Of a stretch of 64,000 bases of DNA, positions 33,493-43,803 are shown in pieces (positions within the stretch are counted from its first letter, which is position 1; every line of letters starts with the position of its first letter). The position numbers and the translations under genes are program-made. The notes beneath the pieces are model-generated. The model was not told the DNA's origin. It was given only the letters and a program-made list of their open reading frames with translations, and did no database searches. Location: NCBI GenBank assembly GCA_004554385.1, contig SFMO01000023.1, positions 1-64,000 on the forward strand, read 5' to 3'. Source of the DNA: Ruminococcus flavefaciens. GTDB taxonomy: Bacteria > Bacillota > Clostridia > Oscillospirales > Ruminococcaceae.

Positions 33493-36400
33493 TTAAAAGA
33501 ATGACATCTGTGTTGATTCGGGCAAATCACCAAATGCACCTATACTTTTCAACATATCGATTGTCGTTTTTGACGCTCCGCTCTCTGACTGGAATTCCTC
33601 TATTGACATGAATCCGCCCTTCTGAACAGCCTCGTAAATTCCCTTTGCAGCGTTGTCTCCTACACCGCTCATAGCCGAGAACGGGATCCTCAGCTTGCCG
33701 TCCTCAACAAGATAATCTGTGGCATGAGACTTGAACAGATCAATGGGCAGGAACTCATAGCCTCTTGACATCATCTCGTTTGTGATGAGAAGTATATCAT
33801 AGAGGGCGCTGTCCTTGTTGGTCTTGTCGTTGCCGAGAGCCTTGATCTCCTCTATTTTTGCGCGTACTGCACCAATACCCTTTATTGCAAGCTCCGCATC
33901 GAAGTCCTCACCTCTTACGGAGAAGTATGTAGCGTAATATTCCAGCGGCATGTGCAGCTTGAACCAGCCCAGCTTTATGGCAGCTATAACGTAAGCAGCT
34001 GCATGAGCCTTCGGGAACATGTATTTGATCTTCAGACAGCTCTCGATATACCATTCGGGTACGTTGTGATCCCGAAGCATCTGTATTATCTCGGGAGTAA
34101 ACTGTTTTGGTGCTTTTCCCTTACGTGTCCACTCCATTATCTGGAAAGCCATTTTCGGCTCAACACCCTTATATAAAAGGTAAGTCATAATAGAGTCACG
34201 CGTTCCGATAACGTCAGAAATGGTACAAACGCCCTGATCTATCAGATCCTTTGCATTTCCCAGCCAAACGTCAGTACCGTGTGAAAGTCCCGAGATCTGA
34301 AGGAAGTCGCTGAACTTTGTAGGCTTTGCGTCAAGAAGCATCTGTATAGTGAAGCCCGTACCCATTTCGGGGATACCGAGACTTCCCGTCTTGCAGTATA
34401 TCTCCTCGGGAGTAACTCCCAGAACATCGCAGTTAGTACACATACGGATAACATCGGGGTCAGATGTGGGAACGTCCTTGATCTTGATGCCTGTCAGGTC
34501 CTCAAGGTGCTTGTAGAGGGTAGGAACAACGTGTCCCAGCTCGTCAAGCTTCAGAATGGTATCATGGAGAGAGTTGAAGGTGAAGTGTGTTGTTATGATC
34601 TCCGAATCCGCAGTATCAGCAGGGTGCTGTACTGGAGTAAAGTCATAAACGTCGTAATCCGACGGCACAACAACCATTCCTCCGGGGTGCTGACCTGTGG
34701 TTTTCTTGATGCCTGTACAGCCAATGGCAAGACGTGTCATCTCCGCATTGTTCAGCGTTATGCCGTTCTCCTCGCAGTACTTCTTTACGTAGCCGTAGGC
34801 GGTCTTTTCCGCAACAACAGAGATAGTACCCGCCTTGAAAACATTGGATTTTCCGAAGAGCTTCTCAGTATATCTGTGAGCCCAGAACTGGTATTCATCG
34901 GAGAAGTTAAGGTCAATATCAGGCGCTTTATCACCGTCAAAGCCAAGGAATGTCTCGAAGGGGATATCGTGTCCGTCACGGTTCATGTCCTTTCCGCAGT
35001 CGGGACACTTTTTCGGCGGCAGGTCAAATCCCGAGCCATAAACTCCGTCCAGCAGGAACTCGCTGTGCTTGCAGTTTGGGCATACGTAATGGGGCGGAAG
35101 CGGATTTACCTCGGAGATACCTGCCATTGAAGCCACGAAGGACGATCCGACAGATCCTCTTGAACCGACAAGATAGCCGTTCTCAACTGAGTTCCATACC
35201 AGCTTCTGCGCGATGATGTAAAGAACCGAGAATCCGTGCTTGATAATTGACGAAAGCTCTCTGTCAAGGCGCTTGTCAACCAGCTCGGGAAGCGGATCTC
35301 CGTATATCTCATGGGCCTTGTCGTGAGTTATCTTCACAAGTTCTTCCTCAGCGCCCTCGATAGTGGGGGTAAAGGTGCCCTTTGGTATGGGACGGACTAC
35401 CTCGATCTGGTCGGCAATGGCATTGGTATTGGTGATAACTACCTCCTTAGCCTTGTCCTCACCGAGATACTCAAACTCTGCCATCATCTCTTCGGTAGTT
35501 CTCAGGTACAGAGGAGCCTGCTCCTCAGCGTCCTTGAAGCCCATGCTTGCAAGGATTATCTTACGATAGATAGCATCCTTGGGATCAATGAAGTGAACAT
35601 CGCAGGTAGCACAGGTAGGAAGCCCCAGCCTGTCGCCCATTTCAACAATATAGCGGTTGAAGTCGCGGAGCTCGTCATCGTCCTTTGCAACTCCGTCACG
35701 CACCATGAACCTGTTGTTGCCTATGGGCTGTATTTCGAGGTAATCATAGAACTTGGCAAGGTTGTCGATATAGTCCTGATCGCGTATATCAAGCATTGCC
35801 TGGAATATCTCGCCTGCCTCACAGGCGCTTCCGTAGATAAGTCCCTCACGGTGTTCGATAAGCTTTGATTTCGGGATAAGGGGCTTTTTATAGAAATATT
35901 CAAGGTTACTCAGGGATACAAGTCTGTACAGGTTCTTGAGACCTGCCTGATTGCGTACAAGTATGATGAAATGATAGCTTTTCAGCTTCTTTGTCTCGAT
36001 CTCTCCCACAAGGGTATTCAGCTCCTGGAGAGTCTTGAAGTTTCGGTCGGTCTTTAGCCGTCCCACAAGCTCTATATATATTTTCGCCAGCATAAGAGCA
36101 TCGTCTGAGGCTCTGTGGTGGTCGAACTTACCGAGTTTAAGCTGTTTTGCCACAAGATTGAGCTTATGTCGTCCCATTTCGGGAAGCATGGACTGACACA
36201 TTACAAGGGTATCTATCCATGTATACGGGAAATCGATCTTCTGACGCTTTTTCACCTGATTTATCATATTTGTATCATAACGGGCGTTATGTGCAACAAG
36301 TACAGGATTGTCTCCGCAGAATTCCATGAACATGCGAAGCGCCTCAGCCTCGTCGGGGGCATTTGCAACATCAGCGTCGCTTATGCCTGTAAGCTCTGTT

Positions 36401-37818
36401 ATCCTCTCAGGGATATGAAATCCGGGGTTGACCTTGGTGTTGAAGCTGTCCACCACCTGGAGATTTTTCAGCTTGACCGCACCTATCTCTGTAAGGCGGT
36501 CATTCCGGAAGCTGAGACCTGTAGTCTCAACGTCGAAAATGATTATCTCATCATCAAAGGAGCGGTCATCGTCGCCGTATATGACCAGATCACGCTCTAT
36601 ATCGTTGACAACATATGCCTCCATGCCGTAGATCACCTTAAAGTTCTTTGGCATATTATACATGCAGTCAGGGAACGCCTGAACGTTGCCGTGGTCGGTT
36701 ATAGCCATAGCCTGATGTCCCCAGCTTGCCGCCCTGTTGATAAGTGTAACAGGATCGGTAACAGCGTCCATAGCAGACATATTGCTGTGGCAGTGAAGCT
36801 CAACGCGCTTTTCGGGATAGTTGTCCATCTTAGGTATACGCTTTACCTTGATAAGCGAATTTGCAGATATAACAATATCTCTTGCATATGAGTCATAGTC
36901 AAGCTTGCCTGAAACAAGGAGAGTAGCTCCGCTCTTTATAGAGCCAAGCTTGAGCTCCTCAACCTCTTCATTCTTGGCAAATATCTTTATTTTCAGCGAA
37001 CCGCTGTAGTCGGTGATGTCATATGTGACAACAGTCTTTTCATTGCGGACTTCCTTGAGCTCTGACGCAAAAACATCTCCTACAACAACTACCTTTTCAC
37101 CGAGGCGCTGTACCGCCTCACAGATAGGAACAGGCTTTTCGCGTATAGCTCTTCCCTTGACTATCTCAGCCGACTCCGCATCGAAGTCCTTGTCGAGAGC
37201 GGTCACATCGATAGTAGCCGTCGGGATAACGGACTTCATTTCCTCGGCCTTTATCTCGTCGGGAGTCTTATCGGGAATGAGCTGACTGCTGTAATCAGGC
37301 ATATCCGCTTCAAGACGCTCTATCATCTCGTCATACTGCTCCACACTTACAGAAGTATCACCGTCGAGAAGGACCTTGACCTTGACGCCGAACTGATTGT
37401 ATATCAGTCTGGAAAAGCCGACACAGAAATTAAACTTATCAAGTATATCTCTTCCGCCGTGAACTATCCTTATACGGAGCTCGCCGTTTCCGAGAGATAC
37501 GTCAGCATCATCGAGAAAACCGTTTACAACAGGGATATCGCGCTTCAAAAGCTTGATAAGTTCACCGTAGCAATCCATTCCGAATTTCTCAGAGGGATAA
37601 CGGGGCGCAAGCCTTACCTGCTCCACCTTTACGGCAGTCTCAACTGCTTTTTCAAATGCGAAAATATCTTCGCTTGGAACGACCTCGTCAAAATGTGCAT
37701 GAAAGCGGATACTCTCAAGGTTTTCCGTATAAGTAAGCTTGAATATCTCTCCGCTGAGCACGCTTTCCGGCAGCTCCGATGTATATTCCTTCAGAAATTC
37801 GGATATTTTGACCTGCAT
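33493..37818 (-). CDS. polC: DNA polymerase III PolC, Gram-positive replicative polymerase
   Basis: A 1441-residue PolC with N-terminal domains and an OB fold (about 240-320), a PHP domain beginning ELHCHSNMSAMDAV and split by the 3'-5' proofreading exonuclease (FDVETTGL, HNARYDTNM), a zinc finger (CPNCKH, CPDCGKD), the polymerase core (DKAPDIDLNFSDEYQ holds the catalytic Asp pair) and a C-terminal helix-hairpin-helix region. It is the main chromosomal replicase of low-GC Gram-positives. AGGGAG precedes the ATG. It is the last gene of the pyrH-to-polC run. Confidence 0.97.
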   Translation of the reverse strand: MQVKISEFLKEYTSELPESVLSGEIFKLTYTENLESIRFHAHFDEVVPSEDIFAFEKAVETAVKVEQVRLAPRYPSEKFGMDCYGELIKLLKRDIPVVNGFLDDADVSLGNGELRIRIVHGGRDILDKFNFCVGFSRLIYNQFGVKVKVLLDGDTSVSVEQYDEMIERLEADMPDYSSQLIPDKTPDEIKAEEMKSVIPTATIDVTALDKDFDAESAEIVKGRAIREKPVPICEAVQRLGEKVVVVGDVFASELKEVRNEKTVVTYDITDYSGSLKIKIFAKNEEVEELKLGSIKSGATLLVSGKLDYDSYARDIVISANSLIKVKRIPKMDNYPEKRVELHCHSNMSAMDAVTDPVTLINRAASWGHQAMAITDHGNVQAFPDCMYNMPKNFKVIYGMEAYVVNDIERDLVIYGDDDRSFDDEIIIFDVETTGLSFRNDRLTEIGAVKLKNLQVVDSFNTKVNPGFHIPERITELTGISDADVANAPDEAEALRMFMEFCGDNPVLVAHNARYDTNMINQVKKRQKIDFPYTWIDTLVMCQSMLPEMGRHKLNLVAKQLKLGKFDHHRASDDALMLAKIYIELVGRLKTDRNFKTLQELNTLVGEIETKKLKSYHFIILVRNQAGLKNLYRLVSLSNLEYFYKKPLIPKSKLIEHREGLIYGSACEAGEIFQAMLDIRDQDYIDNLAKFYDYLEIQPIGNNRFMVRDGVAKDDDELRDFNRYIVEMGDRLGLPTCATCDVHFIDPKDAIYRKIILASMGFKDAEEQAPLYLRTTEEMMAEFEYLGEDKAKEVVITNTNAIADQIEVVRPIPKGTFTPTIEGAEEELVKITHDKAHEIYGDPLPELVDKRLDRELSSIIKHGFSVLYIIAQKLVWNSVENGYLVGSRGSVGSSFVASMAGISEVNPLPPHYVCPNCKHSEFLLDGVYGSGFDLPPKKCPDCGKDMNRDGHDIPFETFLGFDGDKAPDIDLNFSDEYQFWAHRYTEKLFGKSNVFKAGTISVVAEKTAYGYVKKYCEENGITLNNAEMTRLAIGCTGIKKTTGQHPGGMVVVPSDYDVYDFTPVQHPADTADSEIITTHFTFNSLHDTILKLDELGHVVPTLYKHLEDLTGIKIKDVPTSDPDVIRMCTNCDVLGVTPEEIYCKTGSLGIPEMGTGFTIQMLLDAKPTKFSDFLQISGLSHGTDVWLGNAKDLIDQGVCTISDVIGTRDSIMTYLLYKGVEPKMAFQIMEWTRKGKAPKQFTPEIIQMLRDHNVPEWYIESCLKIKYMFPKAHAAAYVIAAIKLGWFKLHMPLEYYATYFSVRGEDFDAELAIKGIGAVRAKIEEIKALGNDKTNKDSALYDILLITNEMMSRGYEFLPIDLFKSHATDYLVEDGKLRIPFSAMSGVGDNAAKGIYEAVQKGGFMSIEEFQSESGASKTTIDMLKSIGAFGDLPESTQMSFF

Positions 37819-37852
37819 CTTAAAACTCCCTGTTTATATTCTCAATTCTTTA

Positions 37853-38890
37853 TCAGAGCTTTTCGACCTCTGCAAGAAGCTCCGGAACTATATCCTCTTC
37901 TTTTATCTTGCGCTGTGTGCCGTCCTTCTTGAATATGATAGCACAGCCGTCACCGCCTGCGATACCGACATCAGCTTCACGGGCTTCACCCGGACCGTTT
38001 ACGATACAGCCCATAACAGCCACGGTAATATCCTTGTCCATATCCTTAACAGCTTCTTCTACCATTTTTGCTGCCTTTACAAGGTCTATACGTGTTCTTC
38101 CGCAGGTAGGACATGAAACTATCCTTACACCGCCGCGCTTGCCGATACTTTTGAGTATATCCTTTGCAGCAGCTATCTCGCGGACAGGGTCATCGGTAAG
38201 TGATACTCTTATAGTCTCGCCAATGCCGTCACAAAGAAGCGAGCCTATGCCTATCGCCGACTTGATAAGTCCCATGCGCTCAGTACCTGCCTCTGTAACT
38301 CCGAGGTGAAGCGGGTAATTACACTTCTGTGCAGCTAATCTGTAGGAGGCTATCATCCTGTTTACGTCCGAGGACTTTATGGAAATTACAATATCATTGA
38401 AGTCAAAGTGCTCCAGCATAGCAGCATGTCCCATTGCGCTCTCCACAAGAGCCTCGGGAGTAGGCGAACCGTACTTAGCCAGTATCTCTTTTTCAAGAGA
38501 GCCCGAGTTTACACCGATACGGATAGGAAGGTTTCTTGCACGGCAGGCATCGACTACCGCCTTGACTCTGTCCATACCGCCGATATTTCCGGGATTTATG
38601 CGTATCTTGTCAACACCTGCTGCTGCTGACTCTATAGCCAGCTTATAGTCAAAGTGTATATCTGCAACCAGCGGTATCTTTACCGCCTCCTTGATAGCAG
38701 GGATAAGCTTTACAGCTTCCATGTTAGGGATAGCTGCACGGATTATCTCACAGCCTGCCTTTTCAAGCTCAACAGCCTGTCTTACGCTGCCTTCGATGTC
38801 GTCTGAGCGCATATTCAGCATTGACTGTATGTATATATGTTTTCCGTCGAGGACGCAGTCCCCCACCTTTACAGGTCTAACATTTCTCAT
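37853..38890 (-). CDS. ispG: 4-hydroxy-3-methylbut-2-enyl diphosphate synthase (flavodoxin type)
   Basis: A 345-residue TIM-barrel plus 4Fe-4S enzyme (GcpE). The cluster-binding cysteines are in SCPTCGR and MGCIVNGPGEA, and ADIHFDYKLA is typical. It reduces MEcPP to HMBPP, the penultimate step of the MEP isoprenoid pathway, alongside Dxr in the same operon. AGGAG precedes the ATG. Confidence 0.96.
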   Translation of the reverse strand: MRNVRPVKVGDCVLDGKHIYIQSMLNMRSDDIEGSVRQAVELEKAGCEIIRAAIPNMEAVKLIPAIKEAVKIPLVADIHFDYKLAIESAAAGVDKIRINPGNIGGMDRVKAVVDACRARNLPIRIGVNSGSLEKEILAKYGSPTPEALVESAMGHAAMLEHFDFNDIVISIKSSDVNRMIASYRLAAQKCNYPLHLGVTEAGTERMGLIKSAIGIGSLLCDGIGETIRVSLTDDPVREIAAAKDILKSIGKRGGVRIVSCPTCGRTRIDLVKAAKMVEEAVKDMDKDITVAVMGCIVNGPGEAREADVGIAGGDGCAIIFKKDGTQRKIKEEDIVPELLAEVEKL

Positions 38891-38903
38891 ATTCTCTCTC
38901 CTG

Positions 38904-39818
38904 TCATAGGGTTATTTTCGCACCGTCAGCTGTGATAACAGCATCAGGGAATATTGTTTTCAGCTCTTCCTCATATAATGAGGGCTCCTTCTCAGCAGGG
39001 CTGTAATGGGTGAGCCATAACCGTTTCACACCTGCCATGAGGGCAATGCCGCATGCATCCTGCATGAGCATATGACATTTTTCGTTCATGGACTCCTTTT
39101 TTTCGGGAAGTCCGTACATACCCTCACATATGAAAAGGTCGGAGCTCTCGGCAAAGCCTGCCAGCTCCGCGATGGGAAGGGTATCCGTTGTGTAGGTTAT
39201 CTTTATGGGAGAACGCTTCTCACCTGTGACAGCCTCGGGAGCAATGCTCCTGCCGTCGTCAAGTATTACAGTCTCGCCGCTGTGCAGCCTTTTCCAGTAC
39301 TCCACGGGAATCCCCAGCGCCTTTGCATTTTCGGGAAGAAAAGGCGGCTTACGTTCAAGCACAAGGCTGTAGCCCAGACAGCTGACCCTGTGAGATAAAG
39401 GCAGCGTCCTTATTTTCAGCATGGGGGCTATAAACTCAGCCGACAGCTCAAAGGGCTCGTCCTCTGGCAGCCCGTGAAGTCTTACCTCATAGGGCAGAGC
39501 TCCGCAGACGCTCATAAGGCTTTTTATAATGGGGATACAACTCTGCGGAGCCGCTATATCAAGGGGCTCTGTACGGGAGCTGTTGCCGATAGAGAGCAGA
39601 AGCCCCGGAAGTCCCGTAACATGGTCAGCATGACAGTGAGTAATGAGCAGGAGCTCTATCCTGCTCATTTTTAATCCGTGTTTTGCAATAGCGACCTGTG
39701 TACCCTCGCCGCAGTCTATGAGGACTGCCTTTCCGTTATATTCAGCATACAGACTTGTGAGAAATCTGTCCTTCAGCGGCAGCATACCGCCTGTTCCAAG
39801 TAAACAGATATCGGGCAT
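38904..39818 (-). CDS. Ribonuclease Z-like metallo-beta-lactamase-fold hydrolase
   Basis: A 304-residue MBL-fold protein with LLGTGGMLP at the start, DCGEGTQ, the zinc motif HCHADH, LSHRVSCLGYSL and a late LWLTHYSP, all placed as in RNase Z/ElaC, which matures tRNA 3' ends. Some positions differ (KCHMLMQDA where HSTA is usual), so a related hydrolase activity is possible. The ATG at 39818 lies one nt after the rseP stop with CAGGAGG upstream; an earlier start inside rseP is rejected. Confidence 0.8.
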   Translation of the reverse strand: MPDICLLGTGGMLPLKDRFLTSLYAEYNGKAVLIDCGEGTQVAIAKHGLKMSRIELLLITHCHADHVTGLPGLLLSIGNSSRTEPLDIAAPQSCIPIIKSLMSVCGALPYEVRLHGLPEDEPFELSAEFIAPMLKIRTLPLSHRVSCLGYSLVLERKPPFLPENAKALGIPVEYWKRLHSGETVILDDGRSIAPEAVTGEKRSPIKITYTTDTLPIAELAGFAESSDLFICEGMYGLPEKKESMNEKCHMLMQDACGIALMAGVKRLWLTHYSPAEKEPSLYEEELKTIFPDAVITADGAKITL

Positions 39819-39819
39819 T

Positions 39820-40884
39820 TTATCCTCCTGTAACAAGTCTTGCAATATCGTTATAGGTTGCGAATATCATAACTCCGAAGAGCAGCACCATTCCTGCAAG
39901 GTGAACATATCCCTCATGCTCGGGCTTGACAGGCTTGCGGCGTATGAGCTCTATAAAGCAGAAGAGCAGACGTCCGCCGTCCAGTCCGGGAACAGGAAGA
40001 AGATTGAATATTCCGACATTGATAGTGATGAGTGCAGTCATGTAGATTATCTTATAGATGGCGTCAGCCAGCGACTCGTTGTCCTTGGTCTGCTCGCTGA
40101 TAGCTGTAACAACACCTACAGGTCCCGATACCTCCTCCTTGCTTATCTGACCTGTCAGCATCTGCTTCAGAGAAAGACCGACAATATGAGTCATGGACAT
40201 GAAGATATCGCCAGAGCCTTTTATTACTGTCAGAGGCGTTTTATCCTTATATACCACGCCGAAGTCGATAACTCCGCCGCCCTCAGCCTTATCCTCGAAG
40301 AAAATATCATTGAGGGTAAGTCTCTTGCCGTCACGCTTTACTACAACCTTGTGTCCCTCTTTGCTTGTGATACTGTCGAAAACATAATTCAAGTCAAGGG
40401 TACTGTATATCCTTGTACCGTCAACAGATATAAGCTTGTCGCCGTGACGGAGTCCCGATTCATAGCTTGCAGCATAGTATGTGACTGTACCATCGTCGTT
40501 ACGCTGACCGCTGAAGCCCTTGATAGTCGTTGTGGGCACCTGATCCATCATGCACACAAGTATCATCAGCATGACTATTCCGAGAACAAAGTTCATAGCC
40601 GCACCTGCCACCAGAACTATCATCCTCTTCCAGAGCTTGGCGTTGCGGAAGCTTCTCGGATCGCTGTTGGTGGAGTCCTCTCCCTCCATAGCGCAGTAGC
40701 CGCCTACAGGCAGAGCTCTGAGAGAATACTTTGTCTCGCCTTTTTTCTTCTGAAGGAGCTTAGGTCCCATACCTACAGAAAACTCCAGCACCTTTATGCC
40801 GCTTAGCTTTGCACATATGAAATGTCCGAATTCATGGACTGTTACGATCAGTCCGAATATAAGTATCGCAATTATAATACCCAT
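39820..40884 (-). CDS. rseP: RIP site-2 metalloprotease
   Basis: A 354-residue membrane zinc protease: HEFGH in the first helix, a central PDZ domain (about 120-200), and the second motif LLPVPGLDGGR in a late helix. RseP/RasP cleaves membrane-embedded anti-sigma factors and leftover signal peptides. The window holds two sigma/membrane-protein pairs that could be substrates, which is speculation. It sits in its conserved place between dxr and ispG. Confidence 0.95.
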   Translation of the reverse strand: MGIIIAILIFGLIVTVHEFGHFICAKLSGIKVLEFSVGMGPKLLQKKKGETKYSLRALPVGGYCAMEGEDSTNSDPRSFRNAKLWKRMIVLVAGAAMNFVLGIVMLMILVCMMDQVPTTTIKGFSGQRNDDGTVTYYAASYESGLRHGDKLISVDGTRIYSTLDLNYVFDSITSKEGHKVVVKRDGKRLTLNDIFFEDKAEGGGVIDFGVVYKDKTPLTVIKGSGDIFMSMTHIVGLSLKQMLTGQISKEEVSGPVGVVTAISEQTKDNESLADAIYKIIYMTALITINVGIFNLLPVPGLDGGRLLFCFIELIRRKPVKPEHEGYVHLAGMVLLFGVMIFATYNDIARLVTGG

Positions 40885-40908
40885 AGTCTGTTCCTTTCCT
40901 GAAGCAGC

Positions 40909-42060
40909 TTATTCAGCCGCGATCTGCTCCCTGACATACGCTCTTGCCGCGGTATCAGCCTTCATAACGTCATCATAGCTCTTTATCTCTGAAGGACCGA
41001 ATTTATCCAGCACGGACGATACTATCTCGCCTATTTCTATGAAGCGGATCTCGTCATGGAGAAATGCTCTTACAGCTTCCTCATTGGCGGAATTGACCAG
41101 ACATGGATACGCTCCGCCGCGCTTTATAGCCTCTATAGCCGCAGACAGACACTTGAAGGTGTCATAGTCGGGCTTTTCAAAGGTAAGCTTTCCGTAATCC
41201 GTAAGAGAAAGTCTTCCAGTAGGGCAGCTCATTCTGTCAGGGTAAAGAAGGGCGTACTGTATAGGTATCTTCATATCTGGAACGCCCATCTGAGCTATTA
41301 CAGAATAGTCGTTGTACTCAACAGCAGAGTGAACGACGCTCTGACGGTGAACGACGATCTCGATCTGATCGGGAGTAAGGTCAAAGAGCCATTTCGCCTC
41401 AATGAATTCCAGTCCCTTGTTCATCAGTGTAGCAGAATCGATGGTTATTTTATTGCCCATGTCCCAGTTCGGGTGGTGGAGTGCCTGCTCCTTGGTAACG
41501 CTTTTCAGCTCCTCATAGCTTCTTCCGAAAAACGGTCCGCCCGAAGCCGTAAGGATTATCTTGCTGAGCTGAGCCCGTTTATTTCCCTGAAGGCACTGGA
41601 ATATAGCCGAATGCTCGCTGTCTACGGGATATATCCTCACTCCCTTGTCAGCAGCCGCCTTCATTACAAGCTCGCCGCCAGCCACAAGAGTCTCCTTGTT
41701 GGCAAGAGCAAGATCCTTTCCCGCTTCAATCGCTGTGAGAGTAGGAAGAAGTCCTACCATGCCCACGACTGAATTGAGAACAATATCAGCCTCATCAAGA
41801 GAAGCAAGCTTGCAAAGTCCCTCCATACCGCTGTAGAGCTTTACATCAAGGTCAGCGATACGGCTTTTCAGCTCGCCGTACTTCTCCTCGTTATAGATAC
41901 AGGCATAGGCAGGGCGGAATTTCCTTATCTGCTGCTCTAATGCCTCAATGCTGCTGTGAGCCGCAAGGGCGGTTACTTTCAGACCGTGCTTCTCACATAC
42001 CTCCAGCGACTGAGTACCTATGGAACCTGTCGAACCGAGTATCGACACCGTTTTATTCAT
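40909..42060 (-). CDS. dxr: 1-deoxy-D-xylulose 5-phosphate reductoisomerase
   Basis: A 383-residue enzyme beginning SILGSTGSIGTQSLE (NADPH loop), with LANKETLVAGG, PVDSEHSAIFQ, the flexible active-site loop SGGPFFG and NKGLEFIEA. It commits DXP to the MEP isoprenoid pathway. A hairpin at 42132-42155 separates it from cdsA, but the two are probably still joined by read-through. Confidence 0.97.
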   Translation of the reverse strand: MNKTVSILGSTGSIGTQSLEVCEKHGLKVTALAAHSSIEALEQQIRKFRPAYACIYNEEKYGELKSRIADLDVKLYSGMEGLCKLASLDEADIVLNSVVGMVGLLPTLTAIEAGKDLALANKETLVAGGELVMKAAADKGVRIYPVDSEHSAIFQCLQGNKRAQLSKIILTASGGPFFGRSYEELKSVTKEQALHHPNWDMGNKITIDSATLMNKGLEFIEAKWLFDLTPDQIEIVVHRQSVVHSAVEYNDYSVIAQMGVPDMKIPIQYALLYPDRMSCPTGRLSLTDYGKLTFEKPDYDTFKCLSAAIEAIKRGGAYPCLVNSANEEAVRAFLHDEIRFIEIGEIVSSVLDKFGPSEIKSYDDVMKADTAARAYVREQIAAE

Positions 42061-42131
42061 TATATTTTCCCCTTTTCGCGGAAATAACTTCCTGATTGAT
42101 ATTATGTCAAAAGACCTTTATAAAATGCGAA

Positions 42132-42155
42132 AGGGACTATCCGTGAATAGTCCGT
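42132..42155 (-). terminator. Hairpin between cdsA and dxr, weak terminator
   Basis: GGACTAT (42134-42140) pairs with ATAGTCC (42147-42153). On the minus strand it is followed by CTTTCGC, a poor T-run, so at most partial termination in the pyrH-polC operon. Confidence 0.4.
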
Positions 42156-42165
42156 TTCAGCAATA

Positions 42166-43044
42166 TCACTGTACGCCGAATATGGCGATAAATGCATAAA
42201 ATGTAGGCAGCACGAAAAGAACGCTGTCAAAGCGGTCCATAAGTCCGCCGTGACCGGGCATTATCTTTCCGTAGTCCTTGAAGCCTATCTGGCGCTTTAC
42301 CATAGATGCGGAAAGGTCGCCCACTGTACCGATAACGGCACATACTATGCCTGTTGCGCAGGCTATAACAGCTCTCTTAGCAGTAAAGCCGTAGTAGGCA
42401 GAAAACGCAACAGCGTAGACGACAGCCGTTGTCACGATACCGCCCACAAGTCCCTCAATAGTCTTCTTGGGGCTTATCTCAGGGCAGAGCTTGTGCTTGC
42501 CTATTGCAACTCCTGTGAAGTAAGCTCCCGTATCTGCTATCCATGCGCCGCAGAGTCCCATGATGAGCAGGAATAATCCGTTTTCAGAGTCATAGCGCTC
42601 CATACGAACCATAGTGGTCATAGCCTGCGGCACAAGTATCATCACTGCAAGTACAAAGAATACCTGCTCGTAGCGTATCTCCTTGTGCTTTCTCAGCCAT
42701 GTGACGAACACCAAAAAGGCGCAAAGAAGAATTATCCCGAATACATATAAATTGTAATCATGGGCATAGCGCCACGCTTTGAATTCGTTATGCGGCAGTA
42801 CAGCAGGTCCGTCCACCGAAAGCTTCGTGAATATACCATAGAGTATCGGTACGGCAATTCCACAAGCCTCAGCTGCAATGAGTATGGGCAGGCACTTGTG
42901 GAGCTTCACCGCACGGATAAGCTCAAAGAGCATTACTGCTATGATAGCCGCAACTGCAATGGGCAGTACTACAGTATCATGGAAAAACAGCACTGCACCG
43001 AGAAGTACAACGCCTACTGCTCCCGAAATGATTCGTGTAAGCAT
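42166..43044 (-). CDS. cdsA: Phosphatidate cytidylyltransferase
   Basis: A 292-residue polytopic membrane enzyme with CGAWIADTGAYFTG and the CDS signature GHGGLMDRFDSVLF near the C-terminus. It makes CDP-diacylglycerol, the precursor of the anionic phospholipids. The ATG at 43044 overlaps the uppS stop by one nt with GGAGG six nt upstream; a GTG one codon earlier (43047) is less well spaced. Confidence 0.95.
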   Translation of the reverse strand: MLTRIISGAVGVVLLGAVLFFHDTVVLPIAVAAIIAVMLFELIRAVKLHKCLPILIAAEACGIAVPILYGIFTKLSVDGPAVLPHNEFKAWRYAHDYNLYVFGIILLCAFLVFVTWLRKHKEIRYEQVFFVLAVMILVPQAMTTMVRMERYDSENGLFLLIMGLCGAWIADTGAYFTGVAIGKHKLCPEISPKKTIEGLVGGIVTTAVVYAVAFSAYYGFTAKRAVIACATGIVCAVIGTVGDLSASMVKRQIGFKDYGKIMPGHGGLMDRFDSVLFVLPTFYAFIAIFGVQ

Positions 43045-43793
43045 CACACACCTCCGAAGCGGCGGTTTCTGTGAGCGTACTCGATAAGAGCCTTGTCAAG
43101 CTCCTCGGGAGTAAAATCAGGCCAGAGAACGTCTGTATAATAGAACTCCGCATACGCACTCTGCCAGATGAGGAAGTTTGATATTCTCTGCTCACCGCTT
43201 GGTCGGATAAGCAGGTCAACATCGGGATAGCCTGCTGTATAGAGGTTATCGGAGATAGTCTGCTCTGTTATATCCTCCGGACGTATCTCGCCCTTTGCAG
43301 CCCTTTCAGCAAGAAGCTTTGCCGCATGAGTTATCTCGTCACGTCCGCCATAATTTACTGCCATGAGAATGGTCATCTCATCATAATCGGCGGAATCAGC
43401 CTCGAGCTTTTCCATTTTTTCGCGGATATCGTCAGCAAAGGCGCTCTTGTCGCCGAGGAATACCATTCTTGTATTTTCGCTGAGGAAGTTTCTTACATCA
43501 GCAAGGTAATCACGGAAAAGGTTCATAAGAGCGCCTACCTCTTCCTGTGAGCGCTTCCAGTTCTCTGTAGAGAAGGCATAGAAGCTTATGGTCTTGAGAC
43601 CGATGTCCTTGCAGTGACGGACAATAGTACGGAAGTTCTTAGCTCCCTCACGATGTCCCAGTGAACGGGGCAGACCGCGCTTCTTAGCCCATCTGCCGTT
43701 TCCGTCCATAATAAAAGCTACGTGCTCGGGAAGCTTTTCGGGGAGCACAAGCTCAGAGGATTCTGTTTTATCTTTTTTACCAAATAATGCCAT
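43044..43793 (-). CDS. uppS: Isoprenyl (undecaprenyl diphosphate) synthase
   Basis: A 249-residue cis-prenyltransferase: FIMDGNGRWAKKRGLPR at the start, HREGAKN, SFYAFSTENWKR, and RPSGEQRISNFLIWQ later. It builds the C55 carrier lipid for cell wall synthesis from MEP-pathway isoprenoids. Confidence 0.96.
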   Translation of the reverse strand: MALFGKKDKTESSELVLPEKLPEHVAFIMDGNGRWAKKRGLPRSLGHREGAKNFRTIVRHCKDIGLKTISFYAFSTENWKRSQEEVGALMNLFRDYLADVRNFLSENTRMVFLGDKSAFADDIREKMEKLEADSADYDEMTILMAVNYGGRDEITHAAKLLAERAAKGEIRPEDITEQTISDNLYTAGYPDVDLLIRPSGEQRISNFLIWQSAYAEFYYTDVLWPDFTPEELDKALIEYAHRNRRFGGV

Positions 43794-43803
43794 ATCTCAC
43801 CAA

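Noticed and set aside
39643..40806. Long plus-strand open frame (387 codons) opposite rseP and the RNase Z-like gene
   Set aside because: No ribosome site, no recognisable domain, and the composition is that of an antisense shadow; the minus-strand genes are clear.
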